A stretch of DNA of 64,000 nucleotides from Streptomyces sp. SN-593. Lineage in GTDB: Bacteria; Actinomycetota; Actinomycetes; Streptomycetales; Streptomycetaceae. Position numbers and translations under genes: made by a program. Below the pieces are notes generated by a model, which saw nothing but the letters and a program-made list of their open reading frames with translations, was not told the origin of the DNA and searched no databases. The first letter of the stretch is position 1. Every line of letters begins with the position of its first letter. The stretch is from the NCBI RefSeq assembly GCF_016756395.1, contig NZ_AP018365.1:6638001-6702000 (forward strand), read 5' to 3'. Shown piece by piece: positions 27,634 to 38,008 of the stretch.

Positions 27634-28398
27634 ATGACCGACTCGACCGCCGACCGCGCCCCCGTCGACCCCGCCGCAGCAGCCGACACCGCCCCCGCCC
27701 GGCCCGCCAACGCGGGCAAGAAGGCCAAGGACCTCAACGAGGTCATCCGCTACACGCTCTGGTCGGTGTTCCGGCTCAGGGACGTGCTGCCGGCCGACCG
27801 CGCCGGGTACGCGGACGAGGTGGAGGAGCTGTTCGCGCAGCTCGCCGCGAAGGACGTCACGGTGCGCGGCACCTACGACCTGTCCGGCCTGCGGGCCGAC
27901 GCCGACCTGATGATCTGGTGGCACGCGGAGACCGCCGAGGCGCTCCAGGACGCGTACAACCTCTTCCGCCGCACCAGGTTCGGGCGCGCGTTCGCCCCGG
28001 TGTGGTCCAACATGGCGCTGCACCGCCCGGCGGAGTTCAACAAGTCCCACGTGCCGGCGTTCCTCGCGGAGGAGGAGCCGCGCGCGTACGTCAGCGTCTA
28101 CCCGTTCGTCCGCTCGTACGACTGGTACCTGCTGCCCGACGAGGACCGGCGCAGGATGCTCGCCGACCACGGCAAGATGGCGCGGGGCTTCCCGGACGTG
28201 CGGGCCAACACCGTCGCGTCCTTCTCGCTCGGGGACTACGAGTGGATCCTCGCGTTCGAGGCGGACGAGCTGCACCGGATCGTGGACCTCATGCGGCACC
28301 TGCGCGGGTCCGAGGCGCGGCTGCACGTCCGCGAGGAGGTGCCCTTCTACACCGGGCGCCGCCGCCCGGTCGCCGAACTCGTCGCGGGTCTCGCCTGA
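27634..28398 (+). CDS. hemQ: Coproheme decarboxylase (hydrogen-peroxide dependent heme synthase)
   Basis: This 254-residue member of the chlorite-dismutase-like HemQ family converts Fe-coproporphyrin III to heme b with H2O2. The family core LNEVIRYTLWSVFRL opens the domain (about residue 35), after an Ala/Pro-rich tail. The segments YPFVRSYDWYLLP and MLADHGKMARGFPDV are diagnostic of HemQ rather than true chlorite dismutase. It is almost contiguous with hemG. The ferrochelatase that should act between them is not in this window. Confidence 0.95.
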   Translation: MTDSTADRAPVDPAAAADTAPARPANAGKKAKDLNEVIRYTLWSVFRLRDVLPADRAGYADEVEELFAQLAAKDVTVRGTYDLSGLRADADLMIWWHAETAEALQDAYNLFRRTRFGRAFAPVWSNMALHRPAEFNKSHVPAFLAEEEPRAYVSVYPFVRSYDWYLLPDEDRRRMLADHGKMARGFPDVRANTVASFSLGDYEWILAFEADELHRIVDLMRHLRGSEARLHVREEVPFYTGRRRPVAELVAGLA

Positions 28399-28426
28399 GC
28401 GGACCCCTCGGGGCGCCCCGGTCCGG

Positions 28427-29125
28427 TCAGCGCCGGAGCGCCGGGTGGTCCGCGACGACCGTCGCCGAGCCGGGGGCGACCTCGGTGAAGCCGGCGTCGC
28501 GGACCAGCGGCAGCCCGGAGTCGGTCAGGGTCTTCCACCGCGACGCGGAGGCCGTGCGCACGGCGAGCGGGAACCCGGCCTCCCGCCAGGCACGGCGCTG
28601 CTCGGCGGACAGCTCCCACCAGGCGAGCTGCGCGCCGTGACCGGCCTGGGCCATCGCCTTGCCCGCCGACATCGCCAGGTCCGGCGCCATCCACAGCACC
28701 GGGTGGGCGGGGTCGGCGGGCTCGGGCGGCCGCGGGTCGTCGAGCTCGGTGCCGGACACCTGGAGCCGGGCGAGGTCCTTCGGCCAGCCGTCGAGTGGGA
28801 CGGGCGGGAAGACGCGGACCTCCGCGTCCTCGCCGGTCACGGTGATCCCCGGCAGCGCCTCGGCCCGGTGCCATTCGGCGCGGCGGGCCCGCCGGACCAC
28901 CTTGCGGATGCGGGCGTCCTGCCAGGCGGCGACCAGGTCCGTCCACGGGCCGTCGGGGTCGGTCGCCCGCTCGTCGGACAGCAGGGTCAGCACCGCGCGG
29001 GCCGCGGTCTGGAGGGCGTCGGTGCGGGCCGGCGGCGTCTCGCGCTCGATCCGGACCACCAGGGGCAGGACGTACTGGGGCGCGGCGTCGCGGTCGATCG
29101 CCTCGTCGTGGAAGGGGCTGCTCAC
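28427..29125 (-). CDS. Pth2-domain protein, putative peptidyl-tRNA hydrolase
   Basis: This 232-residue protein has a C-terminal half that looks like a peptidyl-tRNA hydrolase 2 domain (MSAGKAMAQAGHGAQLAWW, then a TVVADHPALRR end). The N-terminal ~110 residues show the YVLPLVVRIERETPP opening seen in actinobacterial members. By family it may recycle stalled peptidyl-tRNA, but its length exceeds typical archaeal Pth2 (about 120 residues), and activity is unproven for this group. The GTG at 29125 has only a weak ribosome-binding site. It converges with hemQ and follows the PfkB gene by 82 bp. Confidence 0.72.
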   Translation of the reverse strand: MSSPFHDEAIDRDAAPQYVLPLVVRIERETPPARTDALQTAARAVLTLLSDERATDPDGPWTDLVAAWQDARIRKVVRRARRAEWHRAEALPGITVTGEDAEVRVFPPVPLDGWPKDLARLQVSGTELDDPRPPEPADPAHPVLWMAPDLAMSAGKAMAQAGHGAQLAWWELSAEQRRAWREAGFPLAVRTASASRWKTLTDSGLPLVRDAGFTEVAPGSATVVADHPALRR

Positions 29126-29207
29126 CGGGACAGTCTGCCACCGGCCCCGCGGACCGCGGACGGCCCCTGGGCCGGAGGGCGCCGCGTGCGACGGCCGCCG
29201 AGCCGTC

Positions 29208-30191
29208 CTAGGGCGCCACGGACCCCCGCGCGCGCAGCCGTTCGCTGCCGGCAGCCAGCTCGGCGGCGGTGATCTGCACCTCGTGGGTGCCGTGGTGCCC
29301 GCAGGCGAACGCGCCCGAGACCGAGCCGGCCAGCGCGCACCGGTCGATGTCGCCGCCGTCGAAGAGGGTGTGCAGGAAGGCGGTGACATAGGCGTCGCCC
29401 GCGCCGTTGCTGTCCACCACCGGGCGCTCGGTCCGGACCGCCGGGAAGTGCCGCACCCGGTCGGGGCGGGCGCGCTCCAGCACGTACGAACCGTCGGCGC
29501 CGTCGGTGGCCACCGCGAGCCGGGCGCGGCCGCGGCCGACGACATCCCGCAGCACCTCGGCCGCCCGCGGTCCGACGCCGGCCGCGCTCATGAAGACGTA
29601 GTCGGCGCCGTACGCCCACGGATGGGCCGACGGGTCGGTGCCGTCCCACGCGTGCAGGTCGGTCGACACCGGCACGCCGAGCCGCCGTGCCACGTCGAAC
29701 AGCTCGCGGTTGACGTGCGAGCGGGACAGGTGCACGTGCGCGGCCCGCTCCAGGTGGGGGCCGCAGAAGGAGAGCGGCATCAGCAGGTCCGCGGGGTGCC
29801 GGCCGTCGAAGAAGGAGAACCTGCGGCCCTCCCGGTCGACCAGGTTGACGCTGCGCGGGGTGCCGGCCGGGGCGGGCAGGTGCGCGAAGTCCAGGCCCAC
29901 CGAGGCGTACCGGTCCAGGACGAGCCGGCCGGCCGCGTCGTCGCCGAGGAAGTCGAGGAACTTGGTGCGGCGGCCCAGCGCGTGGAATCCCAGCGCCACC
30001 CCGTTGCCGGTGTGGGCCACGTAGTCGCGGACGGGTGGCACCGACACGGAGTCGCCGCCGGGGATGGCCAGTTCCTCGACGCGGACGATCGTGTCGACGC
30101 CGCAGCCGCCGACCACGAGGACGTCGTAGCGGTCGGCGGCCGGGTCGGTGCCCACCGTCTCCCCGCCGGCGTGTGCGGTGCCGTCGTCCAC
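29208..30191 (-). CDS. PfkB-family carbohydrate kinase
   Basis: This protein of about 327 residues has the PfkB/ribokinase fold. The opening strand YDVLVVGGCGVDTIV, the early GNGVALGFHALG motif and the catalytic signature VDSNGAGDAYVTAFL (anion hole and catalytic Asp) are all present. The substrate is probably a sugar or nucleoside and cannot be read from the sequence. I prefer the GTG at 30191, with GGGGGG 5 bp upstream. The longer GTG at 30224 lies within a TAAGGT box that looks like its own -10 promoter element. Confidence 0.8.
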   Translation of the reverse strand: MDDGTAHAGGETVGTDPAADRYDVLVVGGCGVDTIVRVEELAIPGGDSVSVPPVRDYVAHTGNGVALGFHALGRRTKFLDFLGDDAAGRLVLDRYASVGLDFAHLPAPAGTPRSVNLVDREGRRFSFFDGRHPADLLMPLSFCGPHLERAAHVHLSRSHVNRELFDVARRLGVPVSTDLHAWDGTDPSAHPWAYGADYVFMSAAGVGPRAAEVLRDVVGRGRARLAVATDGADGSYVLERARPDRVRHFPAVRTERPVVDSNGAGDAYVTAFLHTLFDGGDIDRCALAGSVSGAFACGHHGTHEVQITAAELAAGSERLRARGSVAP

Positions 30192-30251
30192 GTCATCCCC
30201 CCGGTCCGGTGTGCGGGCGCTCACCTTACCGGGGGTGCCGCCGGGGCGCGG

Positions 30252-30674
30252 TCAGCTTCCCGAGGGGGCCAGCCGCAGCGAGATGGAGTTGATGCAGTAC
30301 CGCTGGTCGGTCGGGGTCGGGTAGCCCTCGCCCTCGAAGACGTGGCCCAGGTGCGAGCCGCAGGAGGCGCAGCGCACCTCGATCCGCACCATGCCCATCG
30401 AGCGGTCCTCGATCAGCTCGACCGCCTTCGTGTCGGCCGGGTCGTAGAAGGACGGCCAGCCGCAGTGCGACGCGAACTTCGTGTCCGACCGGAACAGCTC
30501 CGCGCCGCACGCCCGGCAGGAGTAGACGCCCTCGGTCTTGGTGTCGGTGTACTCACCGGTGAACGGGCGCTCGGTGCCGGCCTCGCGCAGCACCGCGTAC
30601 TCCTGCGGGGACAGCTCGGCGCGCCACTGCTCCTCGGTCTTGTCGACCTGGTACCTGCGCGCATCCTGCGACAT
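30252..30674 (-). CDS. msrB: Peptide-methionine (R)-S-oxide reductase
   Basis: This 140-residue cytoplasmic repair enzyme reduces methionine-R-sulfoxide in proteins. The catalytic cysteine is Cys127 in RYCINS. Structural zinc is bound by two CxxC pairs, C53/C56 and C102/C105. The motif ASHCGWPSF contains C71, a likely resolving cysteine. The ATG at 30674 follows GGAGG. It starts 31 bp after murC on the same strand and is probably co-transcribed with it. Confidence 0.96.
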   Translation of the reverse strand: MSQDARRYQVDKTEEQWRAELSPQEYAVLREAGTERPFTGEYTDTKTEGVYSCRACGAELFRSDTKFASHCGWPSFYDPADTKAVELIEDRSMGMVRIEVRCASCGSHLGHVFEGEGYPTPTDQRYCINSISLRLAPSGS

Positions 30675-30705
30675 GCGAACCTCCTCAGAACGGCCTCGGA
30701 CGGCC

Positions 30706-32127
30706 TCAGTCGGTGAGCCGGGCGAGAATCAGGGGGCCGAGGTCCGTCACGTCCCCCGCCCCCATGGTGAGAACGAGATCACCCGGCTTCGCCATTCCCG
30801 CCACCTGCTCCACGGCCGCCTCCCGGCCGTGCACCGCGGTCACGTCGGCGCCGGCCGCCCGGGCCGCCGCCACGATCAGCTCGCTGGTGACCCCCGGCAG
30901 CGGGTCCTCGCGGGCCGGGTAGATGTCCAGCACCACAGAGGCGTCCGCCAGCGCCAGCGCTCCGCCCATCTCGGTGCCCAGCTCCTTGGTGCGGCTGAAC
31001 AGGTGCGGCTGGAAGACCACCAGCACCCGGCCGCCCTCGCGCCCGGAACCGCCGCCGGTGGCCTGGCGGATCGCGGCCAGGTCGGCGGCCATCTCCGTCG
31101 GGTGGTGCGCGTAGGAGTCGATCACCTGGACGCCGGCCGCCTCGCCCTTGAGCTGGAGCCGGCGCTTGACGCCGGTGTACTTCGCCAGCGCGGAGGCCAG
31201 GTTGCGGGCGGGGGCGCCGGCGGCGATGCCCGCGGCGAGGGCGGCGACCGCGTTGTGCGCGTAGTGGCTGCCGGGCACGGACACCGTGAAGGTGAGCATG
31301 CGGCCGTCGAGCAGCACGCTGACCTCGCTGGTCAGGCCGCGCGGGTTGATCCGGGTGATCCGCACGTCGGCGCCCTCGGACTCGCCGACGGTCACGACGT
31401 GCAGGCCGCCGATGTCCCGCACCCGGGAGGTCAGCTCGACCGCGCCGGGCTGGTCGGCGGAGACCACCAGGGTGCCGCCGGGCCGGACCTTGCCGACGAA
31501 CTCCTCGAAGGAGGCGTACACCTCCTCCAGGGAGGCGTAGTTCGCGTGGTGGTCCAGCTCCACGTTGAGCACCACCGCGACCTGCGGGGCGTACCGGTGG
31601 AAGCTGCGGTCGGACTCGTCGGCCTCGGCGACGAAGATCCCGCCGCCGCCGTGGTGCGCGTTGGACCCCGGCGCGTCCAGGTCGCCGCCGATCGCGTACG
31701 ACGGCTCCAGGCCCAGCGAGGTCAGCGCCACCGCGAGCATCGAGGTGGTGGTGGTCTTGCCGTGGGTGCCCGCCACCGCGATCGGGACGGTGCCCTCCAT
31801 CAGCGCGGCCAGCGCGTCGCTGCGGTGCACCACCGGCAGGCCGCGCTCACGGGCCGCCACCAGCTCCGGGTTCTGCTCGCGGATCGCGCTGGACACCACG
31901 ACCGCCGTGGCGTCCGGCGCGAGGTGCGCCGCGTCGTGGCCGACGTGCACGGTGGCGCCCAGCGCCCGCAACGCCTCCGCGGTCGCGGAGTCCTTCGCGT
32001 CACTGCCGGCCACCCGCGCCCCGCGCTGGGCGAGGATCTTCGCGATCCCCGACATCCCGGCGCCGCCGATGCCGATGAAGTGCGGTCGGTCGAGGTCGCG
32101 GGGTACGGGCGGGCCGGACGGGCTCAT
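30706..32127 (-). CDS. murC: UDP-N-acetylmuramate--L-alanine ligase
   Basis: This 473-residue cytoplasmic Mur ligase adds L-alanine to UDP-MurNAc using ATP. It has the N-terminal Rossmann domain (HFIGIGGAGMSGIA), the ATP loop AVAGTHGKTTTTSM (about residue 120), a central VAEADESDRSF segment and the C-terminal ligase domain with DSYAHHPTEM. In Streptomyces murC lies outside the main dcw cluster, in agreement with this site (SCO6060). It is followed by msrB, the PfkB kinase and the Pth2-like gene on the same strand. Confidence 0.96.
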   Translation of the reverse strand: MSPSGPPVPRDLDRPHFIGIGGAGMSGIAKILAQRGARVAGSDAKDSATAEALRALGATVHVGHDAAHLAPDATAVVVSSAIREQNPELVAARERGLPVVHRSDALAALMEGTVPIAVAGTHGKTTTTSMLAVALTSLGLEPSYAIGGDLDAPGSNAHHGGGGIFVAEADESDRSFHRYAPQVAVVLNVELDHHANYASLEEVYASFEEFVGKVRPGGTLVVSADQPGAVELTSRVRDIGGLHVVTVGESEGADVRITRINPRGLTSEVSVLLDGRMLTFTVSVPGSHYAHNAVAALAAGIAAGAPARNLASALAKYTGVKRRLQLKGEAAGVQVIDSYAHHPTEMAADLAAIRQATGGGSGREGGRVLVVFQPHLFSRTKELGTEMGGALALADASVVLDIYPAREDPLPGVTSELIVAAARAAGADVTAVHGREAAVEQVAGMAKPGDLVLTMGAGDVTDLGPLILARLTD

Positions 32128-32242
32128 GCGCGGGTCTCCAGGGGGTGGTTCGTCGTGTTCCGGAGCCCCGATCGTGACACAGGTGCGGCGCGGTTTTCCC
32201 GACGGGCCGCCGCTCCCCGGCGCGTGTGCCGCCCCTTCGCCG

Positions 32243-32710
32243 TCAGTCGTGCTGCGCGAAGAGCTTCAGCACGGGCACGCCGACCTTGTGCCGGGCCCGG
32301 GAGGTCCAGTCGCGGTGGAAGAACTCCTCCACGAAGTGCGGCGCGGTCAGCACCACCACCTCGTCGGCCCCGGACCGCTCCACCACGGCCCTGAGCTCGT
32401 CCAGCGGGTGGTTCTGCACCACCTCGCCCTCGGCCCGGACCCCGGCGGCCCGCAGCGCCTCCAGGGAGTGCGCGAGGGCGCGCTCGGCGGGGGCGTGGGC
32501 CTCCTGGCCCTCCGGCACCTCGTTCTCCCGGGCGGCGTCGTCGAGGTGGCCGAGCGCCACGTCGTCCACGGCGCGCAGCAGGCGGTCCTGGTCGCCGCGG
32601 GGCTGCATGAGTACGACGAAGGAGACCTGCTCGTCGCCGTGGAGCGTGGTGACCAGCTCCACATCGGCCGAGGCGAGCGGCTTCTCGATCATGAGTACGG
32701 TCGTGAACAC
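32243..32710 (-). CDS. Small universal-stress-like protein (often mislabelled indole-3-glycerol phosphate synthase)
   Basis: This 155-residue soluble protein has the alternating strand/helix pattern of a USP/HUP-type fold: VFTTVLMIEK at the start, ADEVVVLTAPHFVEEFFHRDW near the end, and a VPVLKLF final strand. Close relatives in Streptomyces databases carry the name indole-3-glycerol phosphate synthase, but none of the TIM-barrel features of TrpC is present at this length. The GTG at 32710 has AAGGA about 9 bp upstream. Function is unknown; a stress role is inference from fold only. Confidence 0.78.
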   Translation of the reverse strand: MFTTVLMIEKPLASADVELVTTLHGDEQVSFVVLMQPRGDQDRLLRAVDDVALGHLDDAARENEVPEGQEAHAPAERALAHSLEALRAAGVRAEGEVVQNHPLDELRAVVERSGADEVVVLTAPHFVEEFFHRDWTSRARHKVGVPVLKLFAQHD

Positions 32711-32841
32711 GGGACGCGTCCTTCTCTCTCGCGAGCGGGGCCCCGATCTTCGCCGGGTGCCGTTGTCCATTCTTCCCGCGCCACGCGAAGCGGAACGAGC
32801 GAATCCGCTTTTTTCCGCCGCGCGTCCCCCGGGAGAGTGCC

Positions 32842-33642
32842 TTATGCCGTGACCTGCGTCTCCGCCGGCTTGACGCGGAGCCGCCCGAGGCGCCGCCGTT
32901 CGACGTAACGGGTGAACAGGAAGCCGTCCTCCTCCAGCACCGACACCGGTGCGAAGCGGGTCGGGTCGGCGACGCCGGGGCCGTCCATGATCCGCGGTGC
33001 GCCGCCGCCGACGGTCAGCGGCGCCAGGGTCAGGCACAGCTCGTCCACCACCCCGGCGGCCGCGAACTGCGCGAGCACCCGCGGGCCGCCCTCGTGCAGC
33101 AGCCGCGACAGGCCGAGCGCGGCCAGTTCGCGCACCACGCGCACCGGGTCCACCCCGTCGCCGTCGCCGGCGGTCACCACCCGCGCCCCCGCCGCCTCGG
33201 CCGCCGCCCGGGCCCCGGCATCCGCGCCGGTGCCGGTCAGCACCAGCGTCGGCGTCAGCGCGGCGGTGAACAGCGGCGCCGAGAAGTCCAGGTCCAGCCG
33301 CCGGCTGAGCACCGCGATGGCCGGGGCGGGCGGCTGGCCGTCGGCCGCACGGCGCTCGGCGAACGACGGGCGGGCCCTGCCCGGGCGGTAGCCCTCCTGC
33401 CGCACCGTCCCGGCGCCGACCACGATCACGTCGGCCAGGGCCCGCAGCGTGCCGAAGATCCGCATGTCGGCGGGGGAGGAGAGCGGAGCCGAGGCGCCGT
33501 CGTGGGTCGCGGCGCCGTCGAGCGAGGAGACCATGTTCGCCCGCAGGTAGGGGCCCTCCTCCCGTGGCGGGTACGCGTAGGCGTCGACCAGGTCCACCGG
33601 GGTCGCGGCGTCCGGTCCGGGCGGGGGGAACAGCTGCTGCAT
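32842..33642 (-). CDS. Pyrimidine reductase family protein (RibD C-terminal domain)
   Basis: This 266-residue protein has a RibD_C/dihydrofolate-reductase-like fold. NADPH-site features include YLRANMVSSLDGAA at the start, DVIVVGAGTVRQEGY, LHEGGPRVLAQF and DELCLTLAPLTVGGG. It could reduce a deaminated riboflavin precursor, but no other rib gene is nearby and the deaminase domain is absent, so the substrate is open. The start codon lies inside a perfect CTGCAT-TT-ATGCAG palindrome (33637-33650). It is divergent from the ZapE-type gene. Confidence 0.82.
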   Translation of the reverse strand: MQQLFPPPGPDAATPVDLVDAYAYPPREEGPYLRANMVSSLDGAATHDGASAPLSSPADMRIFGTLRALADVIVVGAGTVRQEGYRPGRARPSFAERRAADGQPPAPAIAVLSRRLDLDFSAPLFTAALTPTLVLTGTGADAGARAAAEAAGARVVTAGDGDGVDPVRVVRELAALGLSRLLHEGGPRVLAQFAAAGVVDELCLTLAPLTVGGGAPRIMDGPGVADPTRFAPVSVLEEDGFLFTRYVERRRLGRLRVKPAETQVTA

Positions 33643-33791
33643 TTATGCAGTGTCCCACCGGCCGCCCGCCGCCCCCACCAGGCGGGCCCGGCTCCGCCCG
33701 GTCGCCCGGCCGCCGCACCGGGCCACCGCGCCCGGTGCGCTGTGCCACCCGCGCCGGGGGCGCGCGCCCCCGGAGAGTAAGGTGGGATGCC

Positions 33792-34859
33792 GTGCCAGCA
33801 GAAGTCGCCGCAGGAACCGTCACCCCGGTCGTGCTCGCGGAGCGTGAGCCGCGCCTGGACGCCCAGCGGCTGCTGGCCGAGCTCGTGCCGCCGCCCCGGT
33901 TCGACGCGGTGCGCTTCTCCAGCTACGTCCCCGACCGGGACCAGCCCAGCCAGGCCCGCGCGGTGCGCGCGCTGGAGGAGTTCGCGGCCGGACTCGGCGG
34001 ACCCGCCCCGGACGGCGGCCGGCGCCGGTGGTTCCGCGGCAGGGCGCCGGAGCGGCCGAGCACCCCCGGCGGGATCTACCTGGACGGCGGGTACGGCGTC
34101 GGCAAGACCCACCTGCTCGCCTCGCTGTGGCACGCCACCGACGCCCCCGCCGAGCAGAAAGCGTTCGGCACGTTCGTGGAGCTGACCAACCTCGTCGGCG
34201 CGCTCGGCTTCCGCCCGGCCGTCGAGGCGCTCAGCTCCCACCGGCTGGTCTGCATCGACGAGTTCGAACTCGACGACCCCGGGGACACCGTCCTGGTCTC
34301 CACGCTGCTGGCCCGGCTCGCCGCGGCCGGCGTGCGGCTCGCCGCGACCTCCAACACGCTGCCCGGCAGGCTCGGCGAGGGACGTTTCGCCGCGGCCGAC
34401 TTCATGCGGGAGATCCAGGGGCTGTCCGCGCAGTTCACGTCGCTGCGGATCGACGGCGACGACTACCGCCACCGGGGGCTGCCGCAGGCGCCCGAACCGT
34501 ACGCCGACCAGCAGGTCACCGTGGCGGCCAGCCGGACACCGGGCGCCGCGCTCGACGACTTCGAACCGCTCGTGGCGCACCTCGCGCAGGTGCATCCCAG
34601 CCGGTACGGAGCGCTCGTCGACGGTGTCGACGCGGTGTTCCTGCGCGGAGTGCGGCAGGTCACCGACCAGGCGGCGGCCCTGCGCCTGGTGGTCCTGGCG
34701 GACCGGCTCTACGACCGGGAGGTGCCGGTGATGGCCTCCGGGGTGCCCTTCGACCGGCTCTTCTCCGCGGAGATGCTGAGCGGCGGCTACCGGAAGAAGT
34801 ACTTCCGGGCGGTCTCCCGCCTCACCTCGCTGGCCCGGGACTCCGCCCGCCTCGCCTGA
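33792..34859 (+). CDS. zapE: ZapE/AFG1-family cell-division ATPase
   Basis: This 355-residue P-loop ATPase of the AFG1-like family has Walker A GGYGVGKTHLL (about residue 100), Walker B RLVCIDEFELDD, and the sensor segment LAATSNTLP. The C-terminal SGGYRKKYFRAVSRL is typical of the family. In E. coli ZapE affects Z-ring stability; in actinobacteria its role is not well described. I chose the GTG at 33792: a TAAGGT box at 33778-33783 ends 8 nt before it, so the transcript may be leaderless. The longer upstream open frame shows no family similarity. Confidence 0.85.
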   Translation: MPAEVAAGTVTPVVLAEREPRLDAQRLLAELVPPPRFDAVRFSSYVPDRDQPSQARAVRALEEFAAGLGGPAPDGGRRRWFRGRAPERPSTPGGIYLDGGYGVGKTHLLASLWHATDAPAEQKAFGTFVELTNLVGALGFRPAVEALSSHRLVCIDEFELDDPGDTVLVSTLLARLAAAGVRLAATSNTLPGRLGEGRFAAADFMREIQGLSAQFTSLRIDGDDYRHRGLPQAPEPYADQQVTVAASRTPGAALDDFEPLVAHLAQVHPSRYGALVDGVDAVFLRGVRQVTDQAAALRLVVLADRLYDREVPVMASGVPFDRLFSAEMLSGGYRKKYFRAVSRLTSLARDSARLA

Positions 34860-34929
34860 GCCGCCTCGCCCGCGCCGCCCGGGCCACGCACCGCCGGTCT
34901 CGCCCGCCCTGTGCCGCCCGGGCCGCCTC

Positions 34930-34975
34930 GCCCGCGCCGCCGGGCCCGTCCGACCCCTGGCCGGGCGGCGCGGGC
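34930..34975 (+). terminator. Hairpin between zapE and ppk2
   Basis: A perfect 12-bp stem, GCCCGCGCCGCC (34930-34941) with GGCGGCGCGGGC (34964-34975), has a 22-nt loop. The left arm lies in the second copy of a 20-bp direct repeat (34860-34879 and 34922-34941). Confidence 0.6.
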
Positions 34976-34997
34976 GAAGGCGCGGGAGGATCGGGGC

Positions 34998-35846
34998 ATG
35001 GCGAAATCGTTGGGCGCGCGGCTGCGCGTGGAGCCGGGCGGCGGCCCGGTCGACCTGTCGGCGTACGACCCGCACGGCACCCCCGGCGGCCCGAAGGACA
35101 AGAAGCACGGCCTCGCCGAGATCGAGCGGATGCGGCCGAGGCTCGCCGCGCTCCAGGAGCGGCTGTTCGCGCAGAGCGCCGTCGGGGGCGACCGGCGCCG
35201 GGTGCTGCTGGTCCTCCAGGGCATGGACACCTCCGGGAAGGGCGGCACCGTCAAGCACGTCGTGTCCGGGCTGAACCCGGCCGGTCTGCGGGTGCGGGCG
35301 TTCAAGGCGCCCACCGAGGAGGAGCGGCGCCACGACTTCCTGTGGCGGGTCCGCGCCGCGCTGCCGCGGGCCGGGGAGATCGGGGTCTTCGACCGCTCGC
35401 ACTACGAGGACGTGCTGATCGTCCGGGTCCACGACATGGTGCCCCGGTCGGTCTGGAGCCGCCGCTACGCCGCCATCAACCGCTTCGAGCGCTCGCTCGC
35501 CGACAGCGGGGTGACCGTGCTCAAGGTCTTCCTGCACATCAGCCCGGAGGAGCAGCGCGCCCGGCTGCTGGAGCGACTCGAACGGCCGGACAAGCACTGG
35601 AAGTTCAGCCCCACCGACGTGGCCGAGCGCGAGCGCTGGCCGGACTACCGGACGGCGTACGAGGTGGCGCTCCGGCGCTGCTCGACCGAGGCCGCGCCCT
35701 GGTACGTGGTGCCGGCCGACCGCAAGTGGTACCGCAACTGGGCCGTCAGCCGACTGCTGCTGGAGCACCTGGAACGGATCGACCCGGCCTACCCGCAGCC
35801 GGAGCTGGACGTGGCGAAGTACCGCGCGCGGCTGCTCGCCACCTGA
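34998..35846 (+). CDS. ppk2: Polyphosphate kinase 2 family protein
   Basis: This 282-residue PPK2 family enzyme transfers phosphate between polyphosphate and nucleotides. The Walker A-like motif LQGMDTSGKGGTVKHV (about residue 70), the lid/Walker B stretch GVFDRSHYEDVLIVRVH, and DRKWYRNWAVSRLL are all conserved. The length fits class I/III PPK2 with one domain; the preferred nucleotide (ADP, AMP or GDP) cannot be read. The ATG at 34998 follows GGGAGGA with 7-bp spacing. It converges with the treZ/zinc-ribbon pair. Confidence 0.92.
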   Translation: MAKSLGARLRVEPGGGPVDLSAYDPHGTPGGPKDKKHGLAEIERMRPRLAALQERLFAQSAVGGDRRRVLLVLQGMDTSGKGGTVKHVVSGLNPAGLRVRAFKAPTEEERRHDFLWRVRAALPRAGEIGVFDRSHYEDVLIVRVHDMVPRSVWSRRYAAINRFERSLADSGVTVLKVFLHISPEEQRARLLERLERPDKHWKFSPTDVAERERWPDYRTAYEVALRRCSTEAAPWYVVPADRKWYRNWAVSRLLLEHLERIDPAYPQPELDVAKYRARLLAT

Positions 35847-35883
35847 GCCGCGGGTGGCCGCCCGGCCCGGCGCCCGGCCCGGA

Positions 35884-36074
35884 TCAGCCCGAGCAGGCGG
35901 TGCGCTGCGCCTCCTGCCAGGCACAGACCGGGCAGAGGGTCGCGCCCTTGGTGCTGTTGGGGAACTCGGTGGGCTCCCCGCACAGCACGCAGTCGGCGCG
36001 GGGCTCCGCAGAAGCCTCCGCGGTGGCCGTCGCGTCCGCTGCGGCCGTCGCGGCGGGTTCGTCGGGGGAATCGC

Positions 36075-36078
<4 letters not shown>
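35884..36078 (-). CDS. 64-residue zinc-ribbon-like small protein coupled to treZ
   Basis: The N-terminal half is Ala/Thr/Glu-rich and probably disordered (SDSPDEPAATAAADATA). The C-terminal half has two CxxC pairs, CVLCGEP and LCPVCAW, with a further Cys three residues from the end, suggesting a single zinc ribbon. Its GTG overlaps the treZ stop (GTGA), so translation should be coupled. It corresponds to small conserved hypothetical proteins of Streptomyces; function is unknown. The overlap points to a link with TreZ, though it may be positional only. Confidence 0.78.
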
Positions 36079-37859
<1,781 letters not shown>

Positions 37860-37890
37860 CGGCCCCGGCTCGTCGTCTTCCCTGCCCCGC

Positions 37891-37935
37891 CGGTCACACG
37901 GGGGCCCGGCCGGTGGGCCGGGCCCCGCGTGACCG
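37891..37935 (-). terminator. Terminator of the GNAT gene
   Basis: The perfect inner stem GGGGCCCGGCC (37901-37911) / GGCCGGGCCCC (37916-37926) is extended by CGGTCACACG (37891-37900) / CGCGTGACCG (37926-37935) with one mismatch. It lies between the GNAT stop and the treZ start. Confidence 0.8.
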
Positions 37936-38008
37936 GTCCGGCGGGTCCGTCGCTCCACGGCCCGCCGGACAGGCTCCAGGGCAGATGCATGCCCGCGGAG
38001 CGCCCCGT

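Noticed and set aside
32243..32710. Indole-3-glycerol phosphate synthase
   Set aside because: The label circulates for relatives, but 155 residues cannot form the TrpC barrel and no catalytic motif is present.
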